A DNA stretch of 64,000 nt, from contig NC_090956.1 of assembly GCF_040807025.1 (NCBI RefSeq), positions 2,344,517-2,408,516 on the forward strand. Reading direction: 5' to 3'. How positions within the stretch are numbered: position 1 is the stretch's first letter; each line of letters begins with the position of its first letter. This DNA is from Struthio camelus (Eukaryota > Chordata > Aves > Struthioniformes > Struthionidae). Positions 33,176 to 48,000 of this stretch are shown in pieces. A program made the translations under genes and the position numbers. A model generated the notes under the pieces. The model was not told where the DNA came from and made no database searches. It saw only the letters and a list, made by a program, of their open reading frames with translations.

Positions 33176-36100
33176 TTCGATGGGATTTCGCTTCAGGGGA
33201 GGTAGAGCTGAACCTTGGAAGTATCAGAGGGGTTTGCCAGGGCCTGGACTGATGCTCCACTAGGCAATATGAAAAGAAAGAGGAAGATAACAGCTGCTAC
33301 AGCCACCCAGATGGCCAGAGCTGTTTGAACCTCTGGTGATCAGCCCTGTATTTGAGGCCGGAAAGCTAAGGGAAATCTTAAGAGGTACTGATGGAGACTG
33401 ATAGATGTGAGACCAATTTGTCTTCCTGGCTGTTTCTGGTTATTTCTGATTGAAAGAAGATTTGAGGCTTGTGACTTATTGTCAAGAGGATAGCTTTGGA
33501 TCATTGAATCCTTCGTTTCTGTGTTAGTCCCTGGTGTGGTTCTGTAATGATTGGTTTCATTTCAATAGTGAAAGGAAGGTGAATATTTAGCCTTAAGCGA
33601 GTGAATCATGCTGCTTTGTCTTACATGATGTCTCCTTTAATCCTTGTCATTTGTAACGTCGGTGCCAAGCTGCTATTAATGTGGACACAGCTGATTTATT
33701 AGTACCTGCTATCTTTCAGAGCTTTTCTTTCTTCAATATAGCAGTCCCTTGGGAGCCCTGGGAACCCACAAATGCCTATTAACAGCCTGACTAAACGTTT
33801 ATCATCTGAGTGCATAGTCACATGGGCTATAGTGATAGGAATGTGACTGTTTGCAGGAGCAGGTGCTGCTCATGCAAGTGAGAGTTATTGAATTAGATTG
33901 TAATTAGGATCTACAAAATTTGAATAGTATCTTGATGTTTCCTCTTGGGTCAGAAGAGCCCTGAGATAAAGCTGATGAAAAATAATAACTGTTCAGAGGT
34001 TTTTATGATTTAGTTCAGAAGACATTCACACCTATGTAGTACTTAAAAGCCAAGGTTTGCCTCCTAGTCTCTCAGTCTTTAGAAAAGAATCATCAATAAT
34101 GCAAGATCCACAACATATATGAACCAATCCCAAGTTAAATTAATGCTAGAATGAACTGGATGAAATATTTTGCACTCTCCATTAAGCATTTCAGAAGTTG
34201 TCAGATATGTCAGAGACCAGCTGCACTTTCACAAGAAGACCTTGCTGGTGAGATCAGTAGACCTTTTGATATCTGACATACATTTTGATCTCTTCTACCC
34301 TGCACCTCAGTAGGAGCCAAACCAATTCCCTGGGCAGACCATGAATAAAAACAGGCATTTGCAGGATGACTAGCTGTGAAGAAATCCGTCCTGTGTGAGT
34401 CCTGGATCATTGGTCCTATGCTCATCTTCTCCCAAGGGCTGTTGGTTGGTTGTCTTGTAGAAGTGCAGAGTGTCAGGGCCACCTTCTGACTTGGTTGTTG
34501 GCAGGCCAAGAGGTGGATAGACCACCTCTGTCCTCTCCTATGGCCTATCTAAATCCCCCCGTTTCTTTTAACATTAAGGGAATAGTTGCTAAGCAGCATA
34601 AGGGTATGCTGCTGCTTTCTAGATATCCTCTTCTAGGAGACACATTGCGTTCATCTAGGAGTGGCCTAAGGAGTGAGGCAGACATGGTCCCAGGCCATCA
34701 GAAACCTTTTACAACAGATCTGGTGGCTGCACACAGGTTAGTTCATGTGTGTGTGTTCAGGAGGGCTACTCTTTTGTGTAGTCTGATTGCTTTTAATCCT
34801 ACTTATTTCTCTGTTGATCTGTAAGCATAGAGCATCCTCTAAATTTACTTAATCCTCCAAAAGACCTCACCTACCCCCGTTGTTATATTGTAGGAAAAGC
34901 AGCGTTTTGCTACTGCGATCTCTGCGTGAGTGCGCCAGGAAGGTGTGTCTGCAAGGCCCTGGGGCTAGGCTTAAGGATGCAACACATCCCTATTCAGCAG
35001 GAGCTCCTCCCCTCAGAAATACGTGGGTGATGTATCCTCAGGCCATGCAGCTCTGTACAGTAAGGGATCTGAACGATAAACCTAGGCTGAGATTTAACCA
35101 AAACAGAAAGCTGGCATTCGGCCTACATATCCCCGTGCCCTTTCTGGGACATTGTGAGAGGTGGTGTTTGTGCTCGCTGCTGTTAGGGCTGCAGCTTTCC
35201 AGCGTGAGGACAATGATATGATCTTTCTTTAAATGTGGAATCAATCCCACATTTGACTCTATAGGCACTGAATTATCAGTATCTTGTGCATTGCTTCACA
35301 GCGCACACACATTATACAACTACAGCTTTAAACCAGAAAGCTTTCATATTTTTAGTTGCATTATGATAAACTACATGGATTTTATTTGTTGCTTCCCTTC
35401 ATGTTTAGTATTTGGCAGTATAAGTTACCTCTTCCTTCTTTGCTGGTAAGCAGAATTTTTAAGTTAAATCCACAAATCTTAGCCCTTGCAGCAATATTCT
35501 GTGGGGGTTGGGTTTTGTTTGTTTTTCTCAGTCATGTTCTATACTTTGTCTGTCTCAGCGAATGCTTCATACATATCAGCTTACACACTTGTAAGAGGCT
35601 TTAAATAAAATGTCTCTTTCCTCCTGCACATTAAAACTATCTGTAAATATGACCGTTGAGTTCCACTATCACATCCCTGAAAATGGATCAGCATGCCTCT
35701 GGAAATCACTAATGTGGGATACTTTCCTTCCTTTTTCTGAGTCCAGCTGTGGCTGCCTAGTGGACCATAAGTCGTTATCACCTGCTTTTGCGTTGACTTA
35801 AGTGCAATGTGCTGGTGCTTCGAGCTCCTTTCTTTCTGGAAGAAGGGTCCTTACCACCATGACCATTGCTGTGCTTGGTGAATGTGTGTGGCTAGGTCTG
35901 TTTGAATGGCACCTGGGGTTGTTTAGCCTTTCTTTCCTGCAATGCGCCCAGGTAGTTAAAGGCCTACCAGTGCACTGGTTAAATTGACAGGGTGACGCAG
36001 TGTGTTACTGCCACACAGTTCCTGGGCTGTTCTGCAGGCAGCAGGTGCCGGTAAGTGTTTTTGTCCTTTTGTATGGAAATGAGGACTGGTGATGTCCTCC

Positions 36101-39100
36101 ACAGTGGCAGCTCCAGAGGTATTGGGGCCCACAGCCACGCGGGTGCAAGTCGCTGGGCAATTTTGCAAGGAGGAAGAAGAGGCAGAGAACAAATAAATGA
36201 CTCGGTTGTTAGTGGCTCGTTACAAATAATCTTAGAGGGTTAGTTCTGGAGACCTACTTGGGATGTAAATGTGAGGTAGCTGCATCTAGGGTAAGCAAAT
36301 GGGAAAGTACGGCCGTCACATTGACGGGCCGCTTCATAGCAGTCAGAATCTTCCCAGTGGGAAGGCGGCGTAATGGGATGTGGATTGCATGCTATAGCTT
36401 GTCTTAATCTCTTTATCATACCTTTATCCCCAGGATTCAGCCACCACCATGTGTCTGAGAAACCCCCTCACATCTCAAGAGACATGTCCAGCAACTGGCT
36501 AAAATCTCAGTGAGAGAGAAGTTAGGCTCCATTACAGATCATCTGATGGGATAAGGGAACCGGAAGGAAGGTAAGCATAAATGACAACCCAGTTTGGGTT
36601 AATTTTTGCTCGTTTGTTTCTGAAGAATGAATGACCAGGGAAAAAAAAGTCTTTCAAAAGCACCTCGTAGCTGGCATATTTTGTCATGCTTCATCTCCCA
36701 AAGCTTAGTCAGCCTTACTGTTGCTATGCCATCTATCTGCCCTACCCTTTGTTATCAAATTGCTGCATTACAAGAAGTCAATGCTACGATGAAGTGGGCC
36801 TTATTTATGAGCCTTTTGAGGTGACAGCGGAACTGGTTAAAAAAATAAAGGACCTGACTGTAATGTCACTTACCATTGTGTAAGTCTGGACTCACTTCAC
36901 TGACTTCAGTGGGGCGCCTCTGCAGTGTGACCTGGAGCAGGATCTATCACATCTCTTTCGTTTACTTCTTCCCCTATGAGAAGTTGAGTTCCTAGCTTGG
37001 AAGCTAGATTCCTTGGCTGTTGTGTGTGTGTGTTTTTTTTTTTTTTCCTGTTGTCACACATGACCCAGGGTCTCTGTGGCGCTTTCCATTTCAGATTTGT
37101 CACGTGGCATGTAACTCTCCTTGACCTTTGAATGTAATTCTGTGCCTGAAGGTGAGCTCAGTTTCCTGATGGACCTGCTTCAGCTAGAGCTGGAGGAATC
37201 TCAGTGAACCCTGACAGAAAAGTGACTTTAAAATTACTGTGCTGCTGAGATATCATTTGGGTTTCAGGTCACTGCCCATCTCAGGAATGCTCTAAATTTC
37301 TCCAGGAGTAAACAACAGACCACAGAAGCCATTTCTTTTCACTCATGTTTAACTGTGGAGGTCATATCTCCAGATATAGCAGCTGCAAATAAAGCAACTG
37401 GTCTTAGAGAGCATGGCCACAGGCAGTTCAGGAATACTTTTGGATGCAGAAGTGTAGTTAGTTGCCACCGTTGTCTCATCACCATCAGCTCAGAGATCCT
37501 AGATAACTGTCTTTGGTTCGTGTCATTGCTTGTCTGTTGACCTCTGGAGTAACATAGACGCATCTTGGGATCCTCTGAGTTTCACCGTGAGCAAGAGGAA
37601 AATCCCCTGTGATGGAACTGAGTTTTGCATTCACCCATATTTATTCTTTTTCAGTCATGTCTCTCTTGATGACTCTTGGATGACTCTTAGACCCGGAGCA
37701 GCCCTGCACGGTATATCTTGGCACTCTGGCTTTTGTTCTAGGCAAAATGTCTCTGTAAAGAGACATTTAGGAGAGGCCTTTGCTGGTTTTAAAGGTTCTA
37801 ACTGCTTCATGAAGCAGGCTTATAAAAAACATTTTTGGCATTTCCGGGTCTTAAGGCTCACTGCTGTTCACAGATTGTGAAACCAGAGCTAACCAAAATG
37901 CACCTTTCTTTGAATGAGATCCATGTGTTCTTCTTTAGACTCACCTCAAACGCCCAGGATCGACCAGAGCGGAGCCTCACTAGTCCTGTTCCAAAAAGTG
38001 AGTGTGTCAGAGTGTACATGATGACTTTCCACAAGGGACTGTGATAGCCAGATCAGAGGCTTTCAGCCCAGGCCCTAGGGAACACTGACTACGCACACCG
38101 CACGTTGCAGCACACGGTGCTGCCAAATGATACTCATTTAAAGGTTAAAATGATAGAAACGTCCCAAGTCCCACACCATAACCCTGCATCCTAATACCTT
38201 AAGAGCGCACTGAATTAACATATGGTGTTTGATAAAGCTGAATTAAAAAACAACAGGGCACTTTGCAAATATTCCAGAGAGCTCTGCTATATGGTGATAG
38301 GCCATTACACATACAGGAGAGGGCAAGAGAGGTGTTTCTTTTGCATTGTTGGAGATTAATACAAAAGCATTTGGGTTTCGGCGTTAGGTAAAGCAGCTTC
38401 TGCGTTACAGAATCCACTCCGGCTGGCAGAGGGCCTCAAAGTTAGCCCCAGCCCTCATGCAGATGTGTGGCCTGTGGGAATGTAGATTTGGGGCTCAGGT
38501 GCGTAAAACTAGAGGATAAATACCCACTGTGGAAAGAGTCACAGTACAGGCTGAAGAATCATAGTATTAAGGAGGCTAAGCCAGCAATAGTTACAGACTC
38601 CATTTTTTTTTTCAATAGTAGTTAAATCTTTACAGAAAATAGCCATTCTAGACATCTCTCAGTTTCCCTGTCCAGGCTCAAATTAGCTTTGACATTAATG
38701 TCAGTCCATCCCACTTCTGTTTCTCTAGCATGAAAACAAAACTACAGAGGCAGATTTCTACAACTGTTCGTTTGATGAGTCGCCAGCAGATACTCATTCA
38801 GAAGGCGTGGACTTGCCTGGGGGTCTGGGGACTGAGACAGGGAAAAGATGGCTGAGCTGTTGACTGTATGGAGGGGGCTAGCGATGGGTACGCATGGATG
38901 TGAGTGTTGTCCTAGCTAACAGAGTCTGAATTTGACCTATTTTATAGAGATGGTTGGATTTTGGTATTTCTGTCTGTGAGGAATTGTTACAACTCAAAAT
39001 GTGGTGGCAGAATGAAAACAAATGTAAAAGAATGCATGGTTGAGGAATTACCAGATATGAGTAACATTTGTCCGGAATATTTCCCTTTTGACACCCCCGG

Positions 39101-40124
39101 TATCTGACTTAGCAGAGACATCCAATGGCTGCAGCAGGGATTCCTGGGACAGGCTGGCAGAGAAGCAGTGCTGCTCTGGTGCCCTCTGGTGCTTGCATGG
39201 CCCTTGTCGCCACCTGGTCCCAGGGACATGGTGGCAGATGTCCACGAACCAGAGCAAAGGCGCTGCAAGGGCTACAGGGCTGTGCGCACCTTTGGGGCTG
39301 TGCCCCCTGTGCCAGGAAAGGCTTGATCCTTACGAGTAGCTGGAGGGTTGGCAAGTTGCAGGAGGCATAGGCAGTGGGAACTGACCCTGGATGCTTTTCT
39401 TGCTTTCCCCTCCCCAGTTCTCATTACAGCTTTGACCTTGGCCTGTCATTTTGGACACAATCTGTATTTTTCTTGCCCTTCCTGTCCTGGAGAATAAGGA
39501 CACAGCCTGGCAAAATTCCTATCTCCTGACTGCATGCCCTGTTCTGATCCTAATGTTCAGCCAGGCTCATAGATTGTCCTGCTTGGCACATGCTTAATAT
39601 TAGCAAACATATACATACAGCATGAAGGAGTTAAACCTTCCCTAGCCTATGCTGCAGAGCACATTTCTGCTAGAGGCAGGGCAAGGTGGGGCACTGTGAC
39701 CTGAAGCCAAATCCCTTGCAGGTGCTCAGCTTAGCAAGGTGCTAAGTAGCAGCCCAGAGAAGGTACTTAAGAAGCCTGTTTAGGGCTGGGGCCTTTGGCT
39801 AATGGGAATTTGGAGAGAATGAGAGATGGGTTTGCAGTCCTGCTAGAGAGTGAGTTAGGCTTTCTGCTTCGTGAGCTAGATCGTTGTGACTTTTGTGAGG
39901 CAGGCTTTCTCTTTTTTTGTCTTTCCTGGGCTTAGTGTATGGCCTGTCACCCAGCATAGGTGACTCTATGAACACAGATATAATTATATATGTATGTAGG
40001 AGAGGGAGGTTAGACTGCTCTGTTGCATCACAAGGTGTCAGCCTTGCTATAAGGGGAAGGAACTGCGAGCAAGCAAACTCTGTTGGCAGGCAGCTGACTC
40101 AGGAGACCGTCTTCTTGAAGCTAT

Positions 40125-40153
40125 AAATACAGAGGCAGCGCTCCTCTGTATTT
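40125..40153 (+). other. Perfect 11-bp inverted repeat over a TATA-like sequence
   Basis: AAATACAGAGG and CCTCTGTATTT flank a 7-nt loop. The left arm overlaps TATAAATA at 40122-40129. It is either chance or a small structured element; there is no adjacent gene. Confidence 0.5.
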
Positions 40154-41837
40154 GAGGATAGGGAGTGCCTGTCAATTATAGCCTCTTTTTGCTGCGCTTC
40201 AGCACATGACAGAGATGTCTAAGCACTGAGGATACCTATGGCAGAGCCAGATAGGGCAGAAGCCTTGCTGGGTACCGATTCACCCTTCCCTGCCTGGCCC
40301 TCCTGCAGCGGAGCATGTGCCAGCCGTTGGGGTAGTCGTGAGACCATGGCACTGCAGCGGGCATGGGCAGCGCCGCTCCTGGAGCGCTGGTAACGAAGGC
40401 TTGTCATGCTGTCGGCACCATGTACAGCCAGATCTGTTGGCTGAGGGCCACCATTTTAATGGCCTAGTTTATCCTGAGTAGCCTTTTGAGTCTGATCTGG
40501 GCTCCAGGGAACGGGTGTCAGCTTTGAGCCTCCTCCTGCTGAAAGCTTGTCTTCAGCTAACGTCAGTGACCTTAAAACTGGTCGTGCTTCTTACTTCTGG
40601 CCACTGACGTGTCAGGAATGCCCCCGGGAGGCATAGCCCCAAGATCCTGCCCAGATGGGTAGCTAAAGGGGCAGGGTTATGGCATGGCTAAACAACATTC
40701 CTGCTCTCTAGTGCAGCCAGCCACTAATCAGCACAAACAGAAACCTTGCTAAGAGAGAGGGAAATCAAACTTCAGGGTATTTTCCTTTTTTTAAAGATTG
40801 TTCAGGACAACGTTTAAGTGTCAGATGCAGGTGGTTTTTGACTTCATGCAACACAAACATGATTACAGATGAAGAAGAGGAAGGGTGGTGGAAAACCAGC
40901 AAAATATTCTTGTGTAAACCTCAGGCAAGGTGTCACATGGAGAATGAGTTTTACTTCCAGGCATAAACTCTGATGTTCAACGCTAATTGGCCTTTATATC
41001 CCAAATCTTAATCATCTGTGCTGTCTTTGCATTAGCCAACATGACACTTCCTTTAGCAACATGCAGAGAAAAGCTCCAGGAGGGCTCAGTGGCTGGAGCA
41101 GGGTTTGCCCTGGAGTTACTACAACAGGGGATAAATCAGGACTGGGTTCTAGTCCTGAGGTGGCCGAGGAATTCAGTGTGTGTGTTGGTATGCAGGGGTC
41201 TGAGACCCTCAGCTTTTCTGTCTCCTCCTCTGTAACTTAGAAGTAGCCTTGAGTAAAGGCCTGCCATTGTTAGACGCAAGAAGTGTGGCTCCCATTGTCC
41301 CCTGTGGAGTGTTATGGGGAGAGCAATTAAAGAGAGACAGCTTGGTGCACGGTTATCAGACAGTCTCTTTCCATGGCTGCTTTGCTGGAGGGACTGCCTG
41401 TCAGCACAGGGAGGTGAGGAGGGGTGGCTGTATGTGAGCTGTAAAACACAAACCTTCAGTGTGAGGTTCTGGTGACCCCACTGGCATTTGTAGGTGAGGG
41501 TTGAGTGGCATTTTGAAGCCAACAATGTTTCTCTTCATGTGCTCCCAGCTTGTAACCCAATGCTTGAGCAAACAGAGGTGAGACAGCTGCTTGTTGAACC
41601 AAATATTATCTTGTTTATAAAAGTCTTTCTATAGTTGGCATATAAGAAGCAGGTATATAGCACCACGTAAGCACATAGCTGCATGTGTACTGTGTGCTTA
41701 CGCATTCTTTTAAGGATCTACGCGGAGATAAGAATGAGTCCTGTCAATTTGAAACTGCACTTGCATTGGTAATGTATCTAATGGTGTAATTTCTCAAAAC
41801 ATGCAGCAATAAAATAAAATTGGAAAAGCTGAAAGAA

Positions 41838-42060
41838 TGGCCATGCTGGACTCGACCCATTATCCTATCTCAAACAGCGATCAATAGCGTACATTTAGGG
41901 AAGAAGGAAGAGCAAGAGGGAGGGTGTGTTCCCCAGCATACTCTCCTGTCCCAAATGCCTTCTTGTTTGGGGAGCTCCTGAGCCAGAGGTGGTGTCTGCA
42001 TGTTTGATAGCTCTCAGTGGATTTCTCTTGTGATTTTATTCAGTAACTTTCTGAGCCAGT
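41838..42060. mobile_element. Degraded CR1-type LINE 3' remnant
   Basis: GGCCATGCTGGACTCGACCC, then ATTATCCTATCTCAAACAG, matches the CR1 motif order (GCCATGCTGGGTCAGACC, then CAGTATCCTGTCTC). Heavily diverged; the end is approximate. Confidence 0.6.
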
Positions 42061-45000
42061 GGTCGCTTCTAGTACCTGCTGCCCCTTGAGGCAAAGAATT
42101 GTGCAACATAATTGCATGTGTGACAAGTGCCCTCCTTTTCCAATCTGAACCATCCCGCTGCTTGGTCCATTTGAATCCATTGATTCCCAAAGGAAGAAGA
42201 TGCTACACCGCCAAAAATGGGCCAAAATACTCTGTGATGCAAAGGCTGCGATGCCAGACATCAAAGTTGCTTATCTAAGCTAAAGCTCTCTCCCTAGCAA
42301 TGCTGACTGCAGCACAACATTCAAGGGGAAAACCCTTATTTATAGGTTATCTGCAAGAGGGAGCTTTCAAAAAATGCATCTACTGCCTTAAATCAAAATC
42401 TTTCAGGGTGCCAACCCGGAAGATTGTTCTGGGCAGAGTAGATAGATACAAGACTGATCTTCTCTTAAGCCAGGAGATGGACTAGTAAAGGCCTTATGGG
42501 CCTTGACTCTCTTTTTTGTGATTCTGCATATGGGTGGCAGCTGTTTTGGTCCAGAGCAGGAGGAGTAAGGGTAAGGCTGCTGAGCAGAGGGAGCAATGAG
42601 GCATGGAGCAACATGAGTTGGTTTGTTGCCACTGAAATCATAGTTTTCAAATGCGGGTGTTTGTTTAGGAGTGTATCCTTGTTTGCATTTTTGGAGAGAT
42701 AAGGAGGGGAGAGGTTTCACAGAGCCTTGCTTCAGTTATCAAGGTGTCTTCCTTTATGTGCCAAGTCTCAGCAAGCCTGAGATCTGTACAGTGAGGATAA
42801 AAGGTGAGCCAAGTGCAAGTGATGACTGTGTCATAACACCTCTTTTGTGGGCTTGGAGATGTTCATACCTTATACCATGGACTTTGCATCACCTCTATCC
42901 CCTTAAGTCAGCTCTAGGCAAAACCCTTTGAAAGGGAATCACCTACCTCCCTTGACTCTGACAGCGAGCCCATCCTTTCCTCGCCCCACCAAAGAGAAGA
43001 GATTTGCTCTAGACTGAGGCTTGGCCTTCATGGCTCTGTCCTTCCTTCTGGTCCTCTGCCCAGTATCCCTTGGAGACCTTCCTAAAAGCTGCTGTTGTGT
43101 GTGTCACCTTCAGTCCTGTGGTCCAAAGGCTTTTTCAGATGAAGGGTTGGACACCACAGCTATGTCGTGTTGAGCTCCTGCAGGAGGCTCTGCTGTAGTC
43201 TACCTTGTCTGGGTATTTTGGTGTGATTTAATGCAAGTGTTTTGTTCTGTAACCTCTGCTGCCAATATCTACATATGAAATTCATTTTTTGGTTTACTCA
43301 TGTAATGAAGGGCTCTAGCATGAGCAACATGGATACAAAGAATGAATTTAATTTCCCTGTTAGAGCTGTATCTCTCTAGATTGTCTTTTTATACCTAGAA
43401 CATGCTGTGGCCCTTGAGGGCCCTGACAGATTTCTTGCTTAGGGACAGCTAATGAGAAACAGAAAAATAGCATCAAGTTTTTGAAGGCATCTTCTTACTT
43501 CTAGTAGCGTCCTTTGCCCTTCTGTTCAACTGTTATAGTTCACTTTTATTTGCAAGGTGGTGTACAAGTGCTTTCAGCCTCCAGTATGTCCTTACGTAAT
43601 CTCCATGCCGCCTGCAAAATTTTAGCCTTTTAACTGCCCCTTTTAGTTTCTCTTCAACAAGTTTCTTCATTTTGTGCTGCTGTTCCTATTCTTAAATTTC
43701 TCCTCCTGATGACTCTGGGATATGCATTGTCCGAATAAGCCTCCTCTTGTAAGGGCTGTCTCTGTGCTCACAAGAACAGTGAACAACCCCATTTACCTCT
43801 TCATCATTCACCGACTTGGAGCCAGGGGCTGTGTGAAACGCAGGCATCCCCCTGTACCAGGGCCAGTGCGGTCCCAGTGTGCCGAGAGCCTATTAAAATG
43901 GGAAGCAGAGAGCAATGCAAAAAAGCCTAACCTGCAGATATGTCTGTATGTCTGCTGCGTGCTGGGCAGACATGCCCAGCTGCTGGTACTCTGCGCTCCA
44001 GTCCAGCGGCATGCCCACGGAGGACAGGGCCTTGCTGAGATGCAGGAAAAGCTCGTATCCCTTTTGTTCTTCTTGTATGGTTGTGCAGAAGTAGCCATGT
44101 TGACTGGTTAGTGGTTTTTATTGATGGCACTATCGTTTTTAGGCATTCAATTCTAGCAGGTGATCTGTTTAAGTGAAGTCTCCCAAGGGCTGTGGTATGC
44201 TCTGAAACATTAATGCTTGTAGCTTGAATGCACTGCCTGTTTCTGTAGCCCTTTGATCCAGTAAAAGCCAAAGTCAGTAAATGACTGACTTACCCAACTC
44301 TAGAACATACCTCTCTGGATTCCTGCAAATTTCTGAGAAAATTCATTTGGTTTTGTAAAGACTTCCACAGGAAAGGAGCTGTTCTAGGAAAGAGACTATT
44401 GTTGTGCTGTTACTGGCTGGCAACATGATGTTGCATGTGAATAGTGCCATGGCATGAAGAGGCTCTTAAATCTCTGCCCATATTTGAACCAGTGCTGAGC
44501 CAAATTAAAGCAGCCTTTCTGAATGGGGAGCCTCGTGAAACACTTTTCCTTCTTTACAGGGAACTATAAAGAAGCAGCTTAAAAAATTCTGGGGAGGCTT
44601 AGGGTTAATGAAAAGGAGTGCTGTGGTAGTGTTATCTGGACTCAGTCAAGAGTCTCAGTGGCCCACGCAAGGTTGCAGAGAAGCTCGCCTGTGGTTGGAC
44701 TCTCACTTACGTTAGTAAAAACGTGAGTCCCATCCTGTACATGCAGTACCAAACCCATGGTCAAATGTTCTGTATCGACCCCTCTGGGGTAGTACTTTCT
44801 CCTGCAATTTGCTAGTCCTTGGGCCCATGTGTGCTGGTGTGTTTTTCACCTGTAGCGTGAGCATATATGTAGCTTAACCAGCTCTGCTTTCCCTGAGGAC
44901 TCTCCTGAAGTAAGGGGAGACTTGACTTTTCTGTAGAAGCTCAAGGCTCGTGTTGTTTTGCATGAAAACTCTGGGGAAGTGCAATGACTTTGAGCTGAGC

Positions 45001-48000
45001 AGGATGGGTGGGGTGCGAGCTGGAGATGGGACCAGGAAGGGTTTATTGCCTGTTGCCACACCTGGCTTAACATGGCAGGAACACCTAGGACATCCATTGT
45101 ACAATGTAGTGGGAATGAAGAACACTTGAGCCATACTTGAAGCCATGCATGCACAGTCAGGCCAGGTGAGAAGAGGGATATTAATGTACTGACTCATTTT
45201 CCTGTGGTACAAACCGCATTTCAGACGCGGCCCCCTCCTGCCCTCCCACTGCAGATTTTGCAGGCTCCTCTCTTACTCAGGCCCCGTGGTGTGCACATGA
45301 GAGATCACGATGCAAAACTCGGCTTCACTCCTTACTTGCTATCACAGGGAAAGTCATGCATTAGAGCAGAAGGCAAGATGACGTTGAAGGCATTGGATTT
45401 ATTCAATATAGGGAAGAGGAGGCTTGTGAAGAGGGATAAATGAAGGCAGAGAGGTTTCCTAATTTACTGTGTTGAGAAAAGTTGTTATTACGAGTGAGCT
45501 TCAAAATCCCCTATGCAAGGGCAGGCTGGCTGCATGGTCACACCATGGGGCAGGGGATGGACAAGGCGGTATCAGAGCCCCTTCCTGCTCTGTGTTTCTC
45601 AGGAAAGAGGAGGGAGAGGAGATCTCTGGTTGTCACCCACGGAGAAGTTTTGCTAGCGTTCGTGTTGCATGCTATGGGTTCCCATTCGTATGCAGCCAAG
45701 AAGCTTGATGCTGAAAAAGAGAAAAGTACCTAAAGGTTGGGGAGAGCAGGGCTTAGAAAGGGAACAGGGTGCAGATGAGGCTAATGTCAGGGAGAGCTCC
45801 ACTTCTCGGGCTCAAAGCGTGCTGTGCTCTGTCCGCCAAAAGACTCATCTGCCCGAGCGTGGGCTGTGAATATCTCAGTCTTGCTTAGTCACAGTAACCA
45901 CCCAGATCATTGTGTGCTGCAAAGGATATTCAGATAATAGGAATAAAACTCATAGGCCACGTCCCTTCCAGTTAGCATCAAGTTTACTACTGACTTATGG
46001 ACATAGAATTGGCCTGTCCAGACTCATGTTGCTTTGTGTAAGACTGTGACATTCTCTTCTCTGGCCATCCATCAGGGTGATCTTACCCTGCTCTGGTCTG
46101 AAAACTGCACCACTACGCTAAGCAGCGCTGAGCATTATGTATTAACGTGGTCCGTGTCCCTGGGCTGGGCCAGGTTGGGATCTGGGAAGTGCAGGAAAAC
46201 CTGCAAAAAGCCAAACTGCTGTTCTCAGCCTCCAGTGCTGCAGAGCACTGAGGCTGGACGTGGCATCACATCCAAAAGCTAAAAATCCTCTATCTGCAAG
46301 CCAGCTGTAGCTCTTAGACTCGCTTGACCAGTTACAATATCCACAAATGAGCTCCAGTCTTATTGTGTTGTAATCCTTATAATTTTCCTTTGGTTCTGAA
46401 GCATGCAAAAAATGTGATGATGGCTTACCTATTGCTGTGTTGAAATCATTGCTTGTCCTCCAGTCTTTGAGCTCCTCCGTCTGTCATCTTCTCCTAAATT
46501 GTGTGCTCTTTGAATCAAACACCTTCTTCTTGTCTGCACCACACCTAGCGGTCTTGGATTCCCACCTGTGCTCAGGGCTCATAGCTGCTCAAGGATGGAC
46601 ACAAACTCCAGGTACTAGATGCTTCTGCTCAGCCATCTTGTGACCAGAACTAAGAAAAACATCAATTGATTTACAGATGAAAGCTCTTCCTTGCCTTTGT
46701 GAATTCTGTTTTCTCTCTCCGTGAAGGGAGTGCTCTGTGCGCTCTTTAGGTATGCATGATTTCCCAACTAACACAAGCAGAAAATCCTGACGTCCCATCT
46801 GCATTGTCCCCCTCTCCTGGTTTCCTCATGCTTGACTGAGGCTCAGTGTTGATTTTTCTGCTTTTGACATCTTTGCTGTTCTTGCATTTCACCTCCTGAT
46901 TCCCTGGGGAAGAGCCGTGTGTGCGGCCGCAGTCAGCAGAGGCCTGCTGTGCAACGCAGTGTTTGTTGCTGTCTTGGGTGATTCTTACATGGACCCACAG
47001 TTCTTCCAGCCACATGTGTGATCCAAGGCTCACAGCAGCACACGCATATCTGACCCTCCGTATGTGGATGGCCTGCTTGCAGTGGTGATTTCCCAAAAGG
47101 TGCAAGACCCTGAAAGCTGTGGTATTTGAAACTTGACTGAAGGATCTCCCATCCATATCAAGGAAACCTCATTTGAATTTCCTGAAGAAGAAGTTTCTTA
47201 ATTTTAACTTGGAATCTGGCTATTTACAAAAATGATATATTTCAAGTTTATGTAGATGTGGATGCCTTATGATGGATATTGATGAGAGGCAGGGTAATGA
47301 TTGGTGTCCTGTGCACCCCTGAGTCAGACAAACTACATGTGTGAGTCAACATTGTTGTATTAGTTCCGAAATAGCTGATAAACATGTTAAGTGTTGTAAG
47401 AAAACTGGGAGTGCAGAGAAAACAGGGGTTTGGGTGCAGGGTGGTACTGTGAGTCAACCAGCTTTTCTCTGCATTGTCACGAACCCATGTGTTACAGCTG
47501 CGCATGATGGGACAAGTCTAAGCCTGGGACATAACTGGCTTATAGAAAATTTTCCCTTGTACAGCATCACAGAAGCTAGTAAGCCAAAATTTTCAAATCT
47601 TAGGATAGAGAATTACACTGCTGCATCAAGAGAAATTGAGAGTTACTGTGAGCAATTTCTTAGCAGCTTGGGGGCTCATCTCCAAGGGTGCTGGTCAGTG
47701 AGAAGTGTGAGGTGAGTGGACAGTAATGTAATTAATATCTATCCCTTGTTAGAATCTGCAGCAGATCTCGTTTTTATTCTTGTGATTGTGCTTGCCAGGT
47801 TTTTCTTGCTGAAGTGCTCATGGGATAACTAATAGCTTAGGGTCAAGGCAAGATCAGTCAAAATCAGGAGATCTCCTGACTGCTGATGCACAGTTCTGGG
47901 GAGACCGTGGAAAGAGCCACACTACTGTTCAGCCAAAGGAACAGGGCAAACCCATCATGTCATTTTCTAGCTCTGCAGCATGCAATTCCTGCATAAAAAC

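Noticed and set aside
47341-47715. Open frame with IESYCEQFLSSLG, resembling AAYCDEFNSAL
   Set aside because: No upstream LTAxQLAxL helix, and no consensus donor or acceptor at the expected places; likely coincidence.
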